This document shows, piece by piece, positions 16,809 through 25,500 of a DNA stretch of 44,720 nucleotides. A model generated the notes under the pieces. The model saw only the letters and a program-made list of their open reading frames with translations. It was not told the DNA's origin and ran no database searches. Position numbers and translations under genes: made by a program. The stretch is taken from positions 1 to 44,720 of the forward strand of contig JAGXAJ010000030.1 in assembly GCA_018971625.1 (NCBI GenBank). The letters run 5' to 3'. Within the stretch, counting starts at the first letter, position 1. Every line of letters begins with the position of its first letter. This DNA is from Pseudomonadota bacterium (lineage in GTDB: Bacteria > Pseudomonadota > Alphaproteobacteria > Rhizobiales > Xanthobacteraceae).

Positions 16809-17961
16809 CATTGGCGCGCTGGCGGCGGCGCTTGCCAAGGCCCAGTTGGAAATCGAGAATCCGGAGAAATCCCTCACGGCCACCATCGTATCGCCCTTTC
16901 CGCGTGAGGAGAGTCGGACCTTTCGATATGCACCCTTATCTTCGGGTTTAGACCTCGTCCGCAAGTGTTTGGGCCAGCATGAAATTGCAACCGTTCAGAC
17001 GACTGCCATCGATGCCGACCAGGGACTAATCCGGCTCACCACCACCCTTTTCCATGCCTCGGGTGAATGGGTCTCCTCGGATTGGCCGGTCTGCCCGGTT
17101 AGCGAGACGGGGGCACCTCATCGGCTCGGAGCCGCCCTCACCTATGCGCGCCGCTACGCCCTCTTCACGCTTGTCGGCATCGCCGGGGAGGACGATCTAG
17201 ATGCGCCTGACCTGCCCGCGGCTGAGCTTCCCCGGCAAGCGCAAGCCAGTCCGTTTAGCGGCGAGCAAGGCGCCGGCGCGGAGGCCCCCGCCTCATCCTC
17301 GCCAGCGGCTGACCGGGTTGCGCTTGCCCCAGCAAGACGAGCCCGGGCCGAAGCGGTCAGATCACCAATCCTGTTGGCGGAAGCTTCGGACGACCTTCGG
17401 CGGCGCCTTATCAGCGAGCTTGAGTTGCTCAAGAACCCGGAGGACCTGGCGAGCTGGGCCCAGAGAGTCCTTCCTCTCAAGAACCAGCTTTCCCGGTCTG
17501 ACGCCCAAGGTCTAGAAGACGCTTTTTCTGTCAAACTAGCTCAGATTGGCGAGGCAGGCTCCCACCCCGGAGAACAGCCAGATGGACAAACGCTCCAGCA
17601 GCCAGACAACCAATCTCGCAAAGAGACGGTGACCGTCATAGGCAAGCCCGTTCGCGAACGCGACCGCAATCACCTAAGATTTGTAGCATCCCAGCCTTGC
17701 CTTATCTGCGCTCGCATGCCGTCGGACGCCCACCATCTAAAGTTTGCAGAGCAACGAGCCATGGGACGCAAGGTGAGCGACCGTTTCACCGTGCCGATAT
17801 GTCGGCTACATCACCGTGACGTCCATCGGGGTGGCGATGAGCGCACCTGGTGGCGTAGCAAAGAAATCGACCCCCTTACGATTGCTGCAAGTCTCTGGGA
17901 GAGAACTCATTCAGTCGGTCAGCCTCTCGATCAAGCAGCTAAAGTGATTAACCTGCCGTGA
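16789..17961 (+). CDS. ERF single-strand annealing protein fused to an HNH-like domain
   Basis: The protein has 390 residues. Residues 1-150 are an ERF-type annealing domain: [18 protein letters not shown], then [20 protein letters not shown], then [20 protein letters not shown], which ends in the acidic EDDLDAP. A low-complexity Ala/Pro/Glu linker follows (about 150-285). Residues ~295-385 contain [20 protein letters not shown], then [19 protein letters not shown]. This is a C-x2-C...HH...C-x2-HH arrangement resembling the HNH/DUF968-type domain of phage recombination proteins. The protein would anneal strands made by the adjacent exonuclease. Whether the HNH-like part cuts DNA or only binds it is unknown. 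Confidence 0.8.
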   Translation: MQRSSDSIGALAAALAKAQLEIENPEKSLTATIVSPFPREESRTFRYAPLSSGLDLVRKCLGQHEIATVQTTAIDADQGLIRLTTTLFHASGEWVSSDWPVCPVSETGAPHRLGAALTYARRYALFTLVGIAGEDDLDAPDLPAAELPRQAQASPFSGEQGAGAEAPASSSPAADRVALAPARRARAEAVRSPILLAEASDDLRRRLISELELLKNPEDLASWAQRVLPLKNQLSRSDAQGLEDAFSVKLAQIGEAGSHPGEQPDGQTLQQPDNQSRKETVTVIGKPVRERDRNHLRFVASQPCLICARMPSDAHHLKFAEQRAMGRKVSDRFTVPICRLHHRDVHRGGDERTWWRSKEIDPLTIAASLWERTHSVGQPLDQAAKVINLP

Positions 17962-17963
17962 GC

Positions 17964-17993
17964 GATCAAAACGCCAACGGCGACATTTTGATC
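17964..17993 (+). terminator. Hairpin directly after the ERF gene, candidate terminator
   Basis: GATCAAAA and TTTTGATC form an eight-base stem, with an inner CGCC-AAC-GGCG hairpin and a three-base bulge. It starts two bases after the stop codon. There is no long T run after it, so it may be a weak terminator or an RNA-stabilising end. Confidence 0.4.
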
Positions 17994-18317
17994 CTGAGCT
18001 ATCTCAAAAATGACGAAACGAGGCCAATTGCTCGCCTGGAGGCTGAATGACCGCGTTCCGTCAAATTGAGGCCACGCCATGCGCGGCTCTCCACCGGAGC
18101 GGTGCTGAGGAGCGCGAGCGACGGTCGCGGCAAATGCACCAGACAAGTTTACGAGTGAACCTGTGATTTTTACGAGTGAACCTGTGATTGGCGGGATGGA
18201 GGACGCTCAAGCCGCGGCCGAAAAACACGATCGCTGCAAGGGTCGCCATCGTATGATATCTGCGTGGCGTGTGACATCGGGATTTCCTACTCATCCAGCA
18301 TGATTCACCGGACTTTC
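17994..18317. other. No gene seen; includes a short tandem repeat
   Basis: No recognisable coding region is present on either strand between the ERF hairpin and the SpvB fragment. The only clear structure is the tandem repeat at 18148-18189. Confidence 0.4.
18148..18189. repeat. Perfect tandem duplication of a 21-bp unit
   Basis: Units 18148-18168 and 18169-18189 are identical (each contains ACGAGTGAACCTGTGATT). Two back-to-back copies without spacer fit a replication-slippage duplication in decaying sequence. Confidence 0.8.
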
Positions 18318-18484
18318 CACTTCAGTCCGATATTCCGAACCGTCGGCACCGTAACTGCCATTCACGAGAACCAGGCGTTGGCCATCCAGGCAGTACCGGT
18401 CGTTGGCATCGAAGTTTATAGCGCCAGATATGCCGTCCTGCACCAGCGTTCGCGGGCAGCGGGTGACCGTTGGCAGGCCCGCCG
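18318..18484 (-). pseudogene. Fragment of an SpvB-like gene
   Basis: On the minus strand this reads AGLPTVTRCPRTLVQDGISG, then FDANDRYCLDGQRLVLVNG, then YGADGSEYRTEVES. It matches the SpvB-domain part of the intact protein at 27347-30217 (AGLPTVTRCPQTLAQDGVTG and so on) almost residue for residue. Only about 55 codons remain. Similarity stops abruptly at about 18318 on one side and at the DUF736 joint at about 18484 on the other. The fragment has no start or stop of its own. Confidence 0.85.
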
Positions 18485-18594
18485 GTCTTGTCACGGTTCG
18501 GGATGATGTCGATGTCGGCCCGGATCGAGACGGTCTTGAGCTGACCCTTGTAGCTGCCGTTGTCGTTCTTAGTGACGTATCCGATCGCAGTCAT
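18485..18594 (-). pseudogene. DUF736 family protein, truncated after ~37 codons
   Basis: The frame from ATG 18594 reads MTAIGYVTKNDNGSYKGQLK, then TVSIRADIDIIPNRDKTGG. This is the N-terminal part of DUF736 proteins, small proteins of unknown function that recur on rhizobial and sphingomonad plasmids and integrative elements, near transfer genes. An AGAGGAC ribosome site lies before the ATG. At about 18484 it runs out of family similarity and joins the SpvB fragment out of frame, so the gene is broken. It marks former plasmid or island DNA. Confidence 0.75.
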
Positions 18595-19469
18595 GGTCTT
18601 GTCCTCTTTCGTTTGTTCGCGAGGAGCCGATCCCCTCATGGTTAGCTTCCTTAAGTTGATAAAGGGCTCAATGGGTTGGGGAGCGGCCTTTCGAAGAGCG
18701 ATGTCGAGAGACTGCCAGCGGATCGCGCCACAGGGAGGAAAAGGCATCCATAGCCAGGAACTTCACCGAACCCTTAAGTCTTGCGGGCATGTGTTCAGGA
18801 TCATATTCGCCGATCACGGACAAACTGACGCCAAAGAGTTCAACGGCAGCGGGCAGCAGCGAGACGCCTGCCTGCCAGCGTACCGCCGACTCCGCAGTTA
18901 CTCCCGCCGAGGTGCAACGCGCCGGATTGAGCAGCACGATCTGGCTATGGCTCGGATCTGCAAGCATCAGTTATTTCTCTCGTGCTGAAGGAAGGCAGCT
19001 ACCTCTACCGCCGCCAGCGGCCTCATGCGTTCGAGCGCCCATCCGCGACAGGAGATGCATTCCATCCCTATGTCGGTGGCGGTCACGATGGACGTCCGGC
19101 CGACGTCGCGGCTATTTGGCGAGACGAGATGCATCGAAATCTCTGCTGGAGCGAAAGAAACGGGACAACCTGTACGCGCACGGTCTAATGTTGCAGGTCG
19201 ACTTTTTGAAGGTGACAATAAAGAAATAAAATTGCGAGAAAGCGCGAATGTATGCGCAAGTTCTGCGGCGCAGAGTTTCCGATTTACGACAAGTTGCTCT
19301 AGCTTAATCATGTGAGAAGGCTGTGATAGAATGGCGAGTCCCTTCGGCAAACACTCCGTTCAGCATGTCCTGTTATGCGTACGCATCCGGTGAGCACCGC
19401 CGGGTGACGGCGGTTGATGGCGGCGTTGCCATTTGCGATCTTGTGGGTGTTCTCTGTTCGGGAGTGAGG
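18595..19469. other. Stretch without a recognisable gene
   Basis: Several open frames of 60-145 codons overlap here on both strands (for example minus 18668-18967), but none has a convincing start site, family resemblance or codon pattern. The region between the DUF736 remnant and the pRiA4b-type gene is probably decayed island DNA. Confidence 0.4.
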
Positions 19470-19901
19470 ATGGCCGAGGCCCAGACCCACGTTTTTCGCG
19501 TGTCATTAAGTCCGAAGGTTTACCGAGATTTCGAGATACTGAGTGCAAAGAATCTCTACGACCTGGCCGGCGAGATAGTTCGGGTCTTTGGCTTCGATTT
19601 TGACCATGCCTTTGGCTTTTACAGCAAATTGACTGGAGATGTCTCCGGCTCGCCCGTTAAGTACGAGCTGTTTGCTGACATGGGAGAGAGTGAGGCTCGC
19701 AGTGTGAAGCGAACTCGAATCGTCGAGGCCTTCCCGACGGTCGGCGCCAAAATGACATTCCTTTTCGACTACGGAGACAACTGGCAATTCCGGATTGAAG
19801 CCATCGGCCAGAACCGCAAAGAGCCAGGGGGCAAGTATCCGAGACTTCTCAAAACCATCGGAGAGGCGCCCGAGCAGTACCCCGACCCGGACGATGAGTG
19901 A
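19470..19901 (+). CDS. Plasmid pRiA4b ORF-3 family protein
   Basis: The protein has 143 residues from ATG 19470, preceded by GGAG at 19461-19464. VFRVSLSPKVYRDFEILSAK, then LYDLAGEIVRVFGFDFDHAF, then MTFLFDYGDNWQFRIEAIGQ match the pRiA4b ORF-3-like fold. That fold has an L-x-L-x-I-beginning N-terminal strand, the AFGF(Y/W) middle region and the YDFGDxW signature, here in the form FDYGDNW. Family members occur on rhizobial plasmids and transposons; the function is not known. The C-terminal GKYPRLLKTIGEAPEQY region resembles the usual YP.ll.g.ga.ppED, but the acidic tail (DPDDE) is short. It ends just before the IS66 remnant and may be slightly truncated by it. Confidence 0.8.
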   Translation: MAEAQTHVFRVSLSPKVYRDFEILSAKNLYDLAGEIVRVFGFDFDHAFGFYSKLTGDVSGSPVKYELFADMGESEARSVKRTRIVEAFPTVGAKMTFLFDYGDNWQFRIEAIGQNRKEPGGKYPRLLKTIGEAPEQYPDPDDE

Positions 19902-19940
19902 CGGCTCCCTATGCAGGGCTCTCTATGAGACGACGGGTGT

Positions 19941-21177
19941 TCAGGCTGCCACGGCGCTCTGCTGACGTGCCGATCTCCAGTTCCACGGAAGCAAATCGGC
20001 GACTTTATTGGCGGGATGATCAGGGAGCCGGGCCAGCACGTCCGCAAGCCATGCCTGGGGATCGACGTCGTTCATCTTGCAGGTCTCGATTAGGGTATAG
20101 ACGGCGGCGGCGCGATGGGCGCCAGCATCTGAACCGGCGAAGGTCCAATTCTTCCTTCCGACCGCCACACCACGCAGGGCTCGTTCCGCGGCATTGTTCG
20201 ATAGACAAACGCGACCGTCGTCGAGGAAGCGGGTGAACGCCGCCCAGCGGTTGAAGAAATAGTTGATCGCCTTCGCAGTGTCGTTGCTCGATGAGAGCAA
20301 GGCTCGCTGCTGACGCATCCAGATTTCGAGCTCGATGACGAGCGGCCTCGATTTCTCACGGCGCACGGCAAGCCGCTGCTCAGGCGGTTGGCCGTTTATG
20401 GTGCGCTCGATCTCGAAGAGGACGTCGATACGTCGCACGGCCTCGCTGGCAATTGGCGCCTCTCCCGATTTCGCCAGGTCGAAGAACTTTCGGCGGCCGT
20501 GGCTCCAGCAGGCCGCTTCGAGAATCGGCGCCGGCTCCCTATGAGCCTTGTAAAGCTGGTTGTATCCATCAAAGGCGTCGGCCTGCATCAGGCCCACATA
20601 GCCGGCAAGATGGCTTTGCGGATGCTCTCCAGCCCAGTTGCGTGAGTAGTAGAACAAGGCCGCCGGCGGATCCTGGCCGCCAAACGGCCGATCATCGCGA
20701 ACATAGGCCCAGATCCGGCCGGTGACGGTCTTCAGTTTTGCCAGCACAGGCACCGTCGTATCATCGGCATGAATGCGTTCCGCGCTCATGACATGGGTCC
20801 GGATGGCCTCAATAATTGGATCGAGCGCCACCACGCAAGCGCCGACCCGATCCGCCAGCGTCGAGACATCGATCTCGACCCCCTCGCGGGCGTAGGTCTT
20901 GCTCTGCCGGTTCAGCGGCTGGTGCAGCAGGAACTTGTTGACCAGCACCATCGCCAGCAGGCTCGGTCCGGCAAAACCGCGCGGGATCGGATGGGAGGGC
21001 GCCGGCGCCTCGGTGATCGCCTCGCAGTCCCGGCAGGAGAACTTCTCGCGGACGTGCTCGATGATCTTCCAGCGCCGCGGCTCGCATTCAAGGGCCTTCG
21101 ACACCACCTCGCCGAGCTTGTGCAGCCGCGCGCTGCCACATTTGCCGCACGCGCAAGGCGCCGGTTCGACGATCCGT
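19941..21177 (-). pseudogene. IS66 family transposase (TnpC), N-terminus missing
   Basis: On the minus strand, about 410 codons match IS66 transposases. These include a zinc-finger-like CACGKCGSARLHKLGE, then KFSCRDCEA, and the catalytic region with HADDTTVPVLAK, QADAFDGYNQLY and NNAAERALRGVAVGRKNW, followed by the C-terminal WLADVLARLPDHPANKVADLLPW. The usual first ~90 residues (helix-turn-helix and leucine zipper, ending in a GRxSE segment) are absent. At about 21177 the sequence joins an IS110 fragment in another frame. The accessory genes tnpA and tnpB are also absent, so the element is dead although the DDE residues remain. Confidence 0.85.
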
Positions 21178-21790
21178 TCGAGGAGCCGGACTGCCAGCGC
21201 CGCGACGTCAGCCCAAAATAAGCCGCCACGTCGCGCGACCGCTTGAAGCGCGAGGGATCGTCGATTGCCGTCACAAAACTCAGCGCCGCCACCGGCCCGA
21301 CGCCCGGGATCTGCATGAAGCGCCGGCACAGCTCATGGCCAGCGGCAAACTTGATCACAAGGTCGTGCAGCCGGCACTACTCCTTCCACAGCGCGACACG
21401 CGCACTCAGCATGGCGTCGATCAGCTCGGCAACCAGCGCGTCGCCGGCGACCGCCTCGCGGACGGCTTGCGCAAATCCGCCGCGGCCCGTGCCTTTGATG
21501 CGGATGCCGAAGCTTTTGATCGAATGCCGGATCGAGTTCTCGAGATCCAAAAACTTGCGCTTCAAATTGCGCCGGTGCGTTAGCAATAGCCGCAGCCGGT
21601 AGCAGCTTTCGCTCTTGATATGCGTTCGTCTGAACCGGCCGGTGCGCATTAGGTGCGCCAAGCCGAGCGCATCCGACTTGTCGTGTTGTCGCGCTGCGCC
21701 GACATCGCCGCCCGCACATGCTGGGTCTCCAGACAGATCGCCGGCAAACCCAGCTTGAGCAATCCGGGCACACGACCTTGGCCTTTTGTT
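21178..21790 (-). pseudogene. IS110 family transposase remnant with a nonsense codon and a frameshift
   Basis: Minus-strand pieces read LMRTGRFRRTHIKSESCYRL and LLTHRRNLKRKFLDLENSIR, then FMQIPGVGPVAALSFVTAID, then RSRDVAAYFGLTSRRWQSG. This is the order of the DEDD linker and the Transposase_20 helix-hairpin-helix domain of IS110 elements. A TAG at 21377-21379 replaces the tyrosine expected in WKEYCRLHDL. A frameshift near 21662-21690 separates a further upstream piece (KLGLPAICLETQHVRAAM-like). The C-terminal end is cut where the IS66 remnant begins. Confidence 0.8.
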
Positions 21791-22150
21791 TATCGGATCG
21801 AGCAGCTTCCGAGTTAGCTGATCCGGTCAACCGCGACCAGACGATATCGCCCACGATTCGCTCGGCCAAATTCCGACGAACTGTCCCGCCGACAGCCGCG
21901 TGATTTTCGTCGATCGGTAAAAATCTACACTGTCAATCGATATTCAAATTTGGTTCTGGTGCAACTTTGGCGAGCTCCGCCTGTTCTCTTCTGCACAGCT
22001 AGTATAGCACGCGTGAATCACCTTGCCCCAGCTCGTACCAATAGATGGCACTCACCCACCACCAAAAATGATGGCTTTTCACAGCGGAGCCTAACGTGCT
22101 TGTCGCAAACAATTGCTTTCCCCAAAAATTGATTCACTCCATTGATCGCG
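21791..22150. other. Intergenic region without a recognisable gene
   Basis: This is AT-richer than its surroundings and contains no convincing open frame. It separates the IS110 remnant from the DUF4279-like gene. A terminator for the SpvB/RHS transcript would be expected here, but I see no strong hairpin with a T run. Confidence 0.4.
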
Positions 22151-22576
22151 TTATCCCAGCCTTGGCGTGTCGGGAACATACACGAAAAGTTCGACTGATA
22201 TCCGCAAATTAGCGATTCCAGACAATATTTGCGTATCGAGGGTCATGCCCGTGTGTTCATCGCAAAACCAACCGATGTAAAGAATAATCGTCCCACCGGT
22301 GGTAGTCAGCTTCCGCAACATCGTCCGGTGCTGCTCTAGTGCGGTTAAAGCAGCGCGGATTTTCTCAGACAAAGGCCGTCGCGGCAAAAATTTGAATTCG
22401 AACGAAACGCGGGAGTCCTGACGTGTACCCTTAATCCTATTTCCCTTGGGAGTTCGCCGTTCATCACCCCTCTTCCAGATTATTGAGGGCTTCAGCCCAA
22501 GTATGGGTCCCACATGGGACAAATCGCGAAAGGGATGTCGTATTTGAAGACCGATTTTTGACTTTTGTTGCTTCAT
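22151..22576 (-). CDS. DUF4279-like protein, putative immunity protein for the RHS toxin
   Basis: This is a 141-residue protein. PILGLKPSIIWKRGDERRTP, then RVSFEFKFLPRRPLSEKIRA, then LTALEQHRTMLRKLTTTGGT, then ILYIGWFCDEHTGMTLDTQI, then LRISVELFVYVPD follow the DUF4279 pattern: a GxxP...W.kGd segment, S/L-x-e-l-l-x-x-L, a hydrophobic strand and a C-terminal L-x-(I/L)-x-L-x-(I/V)-Y. DUF4279 has no established biochemical role. The ATG lies only 8 bases after the RHS stop codon, exactly where immunity genes of polymorphic toxins sit. There is no signal peptide, so it would act in the cytoplasm. The immunity role is inferred from position. Confidence 0.65.
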   Translation of the reverse strand: MKQQKSKIGLQIRHPFRDLSHVGPILGLKPSIIWKRGDERRTPKGNRIKGTRQDSRVSFEFKFLPRRPLSEKIRAALTALEQHRTMLRKLTTTGGTIILYIGWFCDEHTGMTLDTQILSGIANLRISVELFVYVPDTPRLG

Positions 22577-22584
22577 GGTTGTCG

Positions 22585-25500
22585 TCAGTAGCCGCGCGGG
22601 AACTGTTTCAACGGCCTTCGCGTGTAGTCATCCACATGGCCATTGTCGATCGCCTCGCCATTCTCACCTGTAGTTATGACATTTCCGCCAGGAGTAATTC
22701 CTACCCAATCTGTTGCTCCAGCTTGGATGCCCTCTTTGATGTCATGAATGTCTTCCCGACCAATTCCCCACTTATCGATCGTGCGCGTTCCTGTTGGAGC
22801 ATCCGTTGGACCCGAATCGCTATTGTACACCGCGCCACTACTGCCATCGCCATTAAAAGCATCTCTAAGCCAATCGTACACCCCACTCCACAATCCGCCA
22901 CCGACCGCTATACCGGCCATCGGCGGACCGTAACCGCCCCCGAGTCCCCCTGACTCCACTACTTGACATGACCGGGTCATCACGCATCCGGCAACCGCAT
23001 TAAACATGTACCCGAATGCGGCGGTTACGGCGCCGTTTTCGAACTTCCCGCCGCCGGCGACCGAGGCCAAACCACCAGCTGTTGCCTCAACGATAGTGCC
23101 ACCCATGAGTTGAGCGGTATTGGTGCGTGCATTGGGGAAGACCTTGCTAGTCAATGGCGATAGTGCAGAGCCCACCGCGCCTGACAGCGCACCGGATCCG
23201 CATTCGCCGCCTGAGGCGACTGACGAGAGGCAGCCAACGGCGGCGTGTCCGGCAACATTGACCGCGTAGGCGTCGGACGAGAATGTGGGTGTGCCATGCC
23301 CGCCATCGGGAAGCGGGTTTGCTCCGGAAAACTGGTTCGTCAGATCACCCACGCCATAGAACGCGAATGCTGTGACGCCGGCTATGAGGCCTGCTTTTAG
23401 TGTTTGACTTAGATTGCCTCCAGACAGACCTGTCGCGATGATAGCCCCGCCTGCAGCCGACGCCACGGCGAGTCCCAAGCTTCCGGCCACCAGACCAAGG
23501 CCAGGCAACACTGCATTCAAAAAGATGGTCGATCCGATTTGCAGAATTGCTCTTGCAATGGCATTGGTTTGCAGGAAGTGGGTGACGGCATTGACGGCAC
23601 CGCTGATGGCATGGCTAATGCTATGAAATAAGTTCGACACCCACGAGAACCCGTTGGGATCGGTAAAGGCGAGCGGGTCGTTACCGACATAGGAGTAGCG
23701 GTTCCAGCCCTGAGGGTTGGCCGGATCAGTGACGGTGGGATCCGCACTGGTGAATCTTGCGAGCAACGGGTCGTAGACACGCCCGTTCAGGTGTACGAGC
23801 CCGGCAACGGATAGCTCCTCCTCCCCCGTAAAGCCGCGTGTGGTTTGACTGGTAATGCTGCCGGTCGCGTCATCGGTTCCGTCAGGATTGCGCCGCTTGC
23901 CCCAGGCGTCATAGCTGAGGCGCTCCACCACCAGGCCGTTCTCGTCGGTAATGACCGAGATCGAGCCGAGGTGGTCGGTATGGAAATAGCGCGTGGTCAG
24001 CGTCTCGGATGCGGCCTGCAGCACGCGCATTCCGACTTTGGCATTGCCGACCGAGAGATAATCCGTCCAACGCTGCGAACTCGCGCCGGGATTGGTGACC
24101 TCCGCCAGCACGCCGAAGCCAGCGATGTAGAGCGTCGTGCCCTCCGGCGTCACCTGCTTGAAGCGCTGATGCTCGGTGTCGTCGACGAAGCTGACGGTGC
24201 GCGTGCCCTGCGTGATGCTCGCGGGCTTGTTATAGGAGGTCCAGGTGATGGCGCGGTTCAGGCCGGAGGTTTGGTTGCCGTTTTGATCGTAGGTAAAGGT
24301 CGTCGAGATCAGGCCGCTGGTGATGCTGGTCACCGCATGCGGCAGCGCCTGGCCGGCGGCCGGATAGACGTAGGTTCCGACGTCCGACTTCGACAGCATA
24401 TTGCCAATGGCACTATAGCTGAACGACTTGGTCAGCGGCGCCGGCGTCAAATTGACCGTCGAGGAGGTCAGTCGGTTCAGAGTGTCGTAAGTAAACGTCT
24501 CGCTGAGATTGGTGTTGGTATCCGAACGCGATAGCGGATTGCCGAGTCGGTCATAGGTATAGGCAAAATTCTGCACCGCGGTTCCGGTACCGGAGCCGGT
24601 GGTCTGCCCAGTCAGCCTGCCGGTGGTGATCTCAAAATTGCGATTGGTGACGAGGCCGTTGCCCGAAGTGAGCTGCGTCAGATGGCCGTCCGCATCCATT
24701 GCGTTCGCGGTCCAGTAGGACTGGCTGGTCGCATCGTCGGAGAGCTGGTTGGCAAATCCGAGATTGTTGTAGCCATATCTGGCCGTGAAGCCGCTGGGGT
24801 AGCTGACTTTGGTCAGACGGCTGTTGGCATCATACGTCGCTCCCATCGTATAGGTATTGCCGTCGATGGTGGTTGCGACCTGCGAGGCGCGACCGAGCGC
24901 GTCATACGACAGACTTCGGTTAAAGCCATTGCCGGCACCTGCCGCGATGGCGGAAGACGCTAGCTTGCCAACACCGTTGGCGGCGCTATCGTAGGTCCAG
25001 ACGCTGGTGACGTCGGCCTCAACACGCTGAACGACACGGTCGAGCTTGTCATAGGTTAGCGACGTGACCTGGCCTTTGGCGTCGGTCTGGCTGACCGGAA
25101 GCCCCAGCGTATTGTAGCTGTACGTCCAATTCCCGAGATCGGGATCGGAGCTTGCGACTTTGCGACCGCGCAGATCATAGGTCGCGCTCACCACGTTGCC
25201 GGCAGCGTCTGTGGTCTGCAGCAAATTGCCGACCGCGTCATAGGCGAACGTCATCGTGTTGTTCTGGGCATCAGTGATCGAGACGACCTTGCCCTGGCTG
25301 TTCTTGGTCGTCGTGCGGGTCTGATTGAGCGCGTTGGTCTCCGTAACGGTAAGACCATGATAGGCAGTCTGCGACACGCTACCGTCGGGCAGGGTTTGGG
25401 TGACGACGCGGCCGAGCGTATCGTAAGTGAAGGTGGTGTATTGCGGCGTGCCGCCGCTCACGAAGAAGGGGCGGCTGGTCTGGGTCAGGCGTCCGAGCGC

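Noticed and set aside
18148..18189. Possible CRISPR repeats
   Set aside because: There are only two units, with no spacer between them and no cas genes.
18967..19350. Minus-strand 127-codon frame between the DUF736 remnant and the pRiA4b-type gene
   Set aside because: It has no ribosome site, no family resemblance and an overlapping open frame on the other strand; there is not enough to call a gene.
23845..24534. Plus-strand 229-codon frame inside the RHS gene
   Set aside because: It is antisense to YD repeats, with a repetitive Gly/Arg/Val pattern arising from the complement of the repeats.
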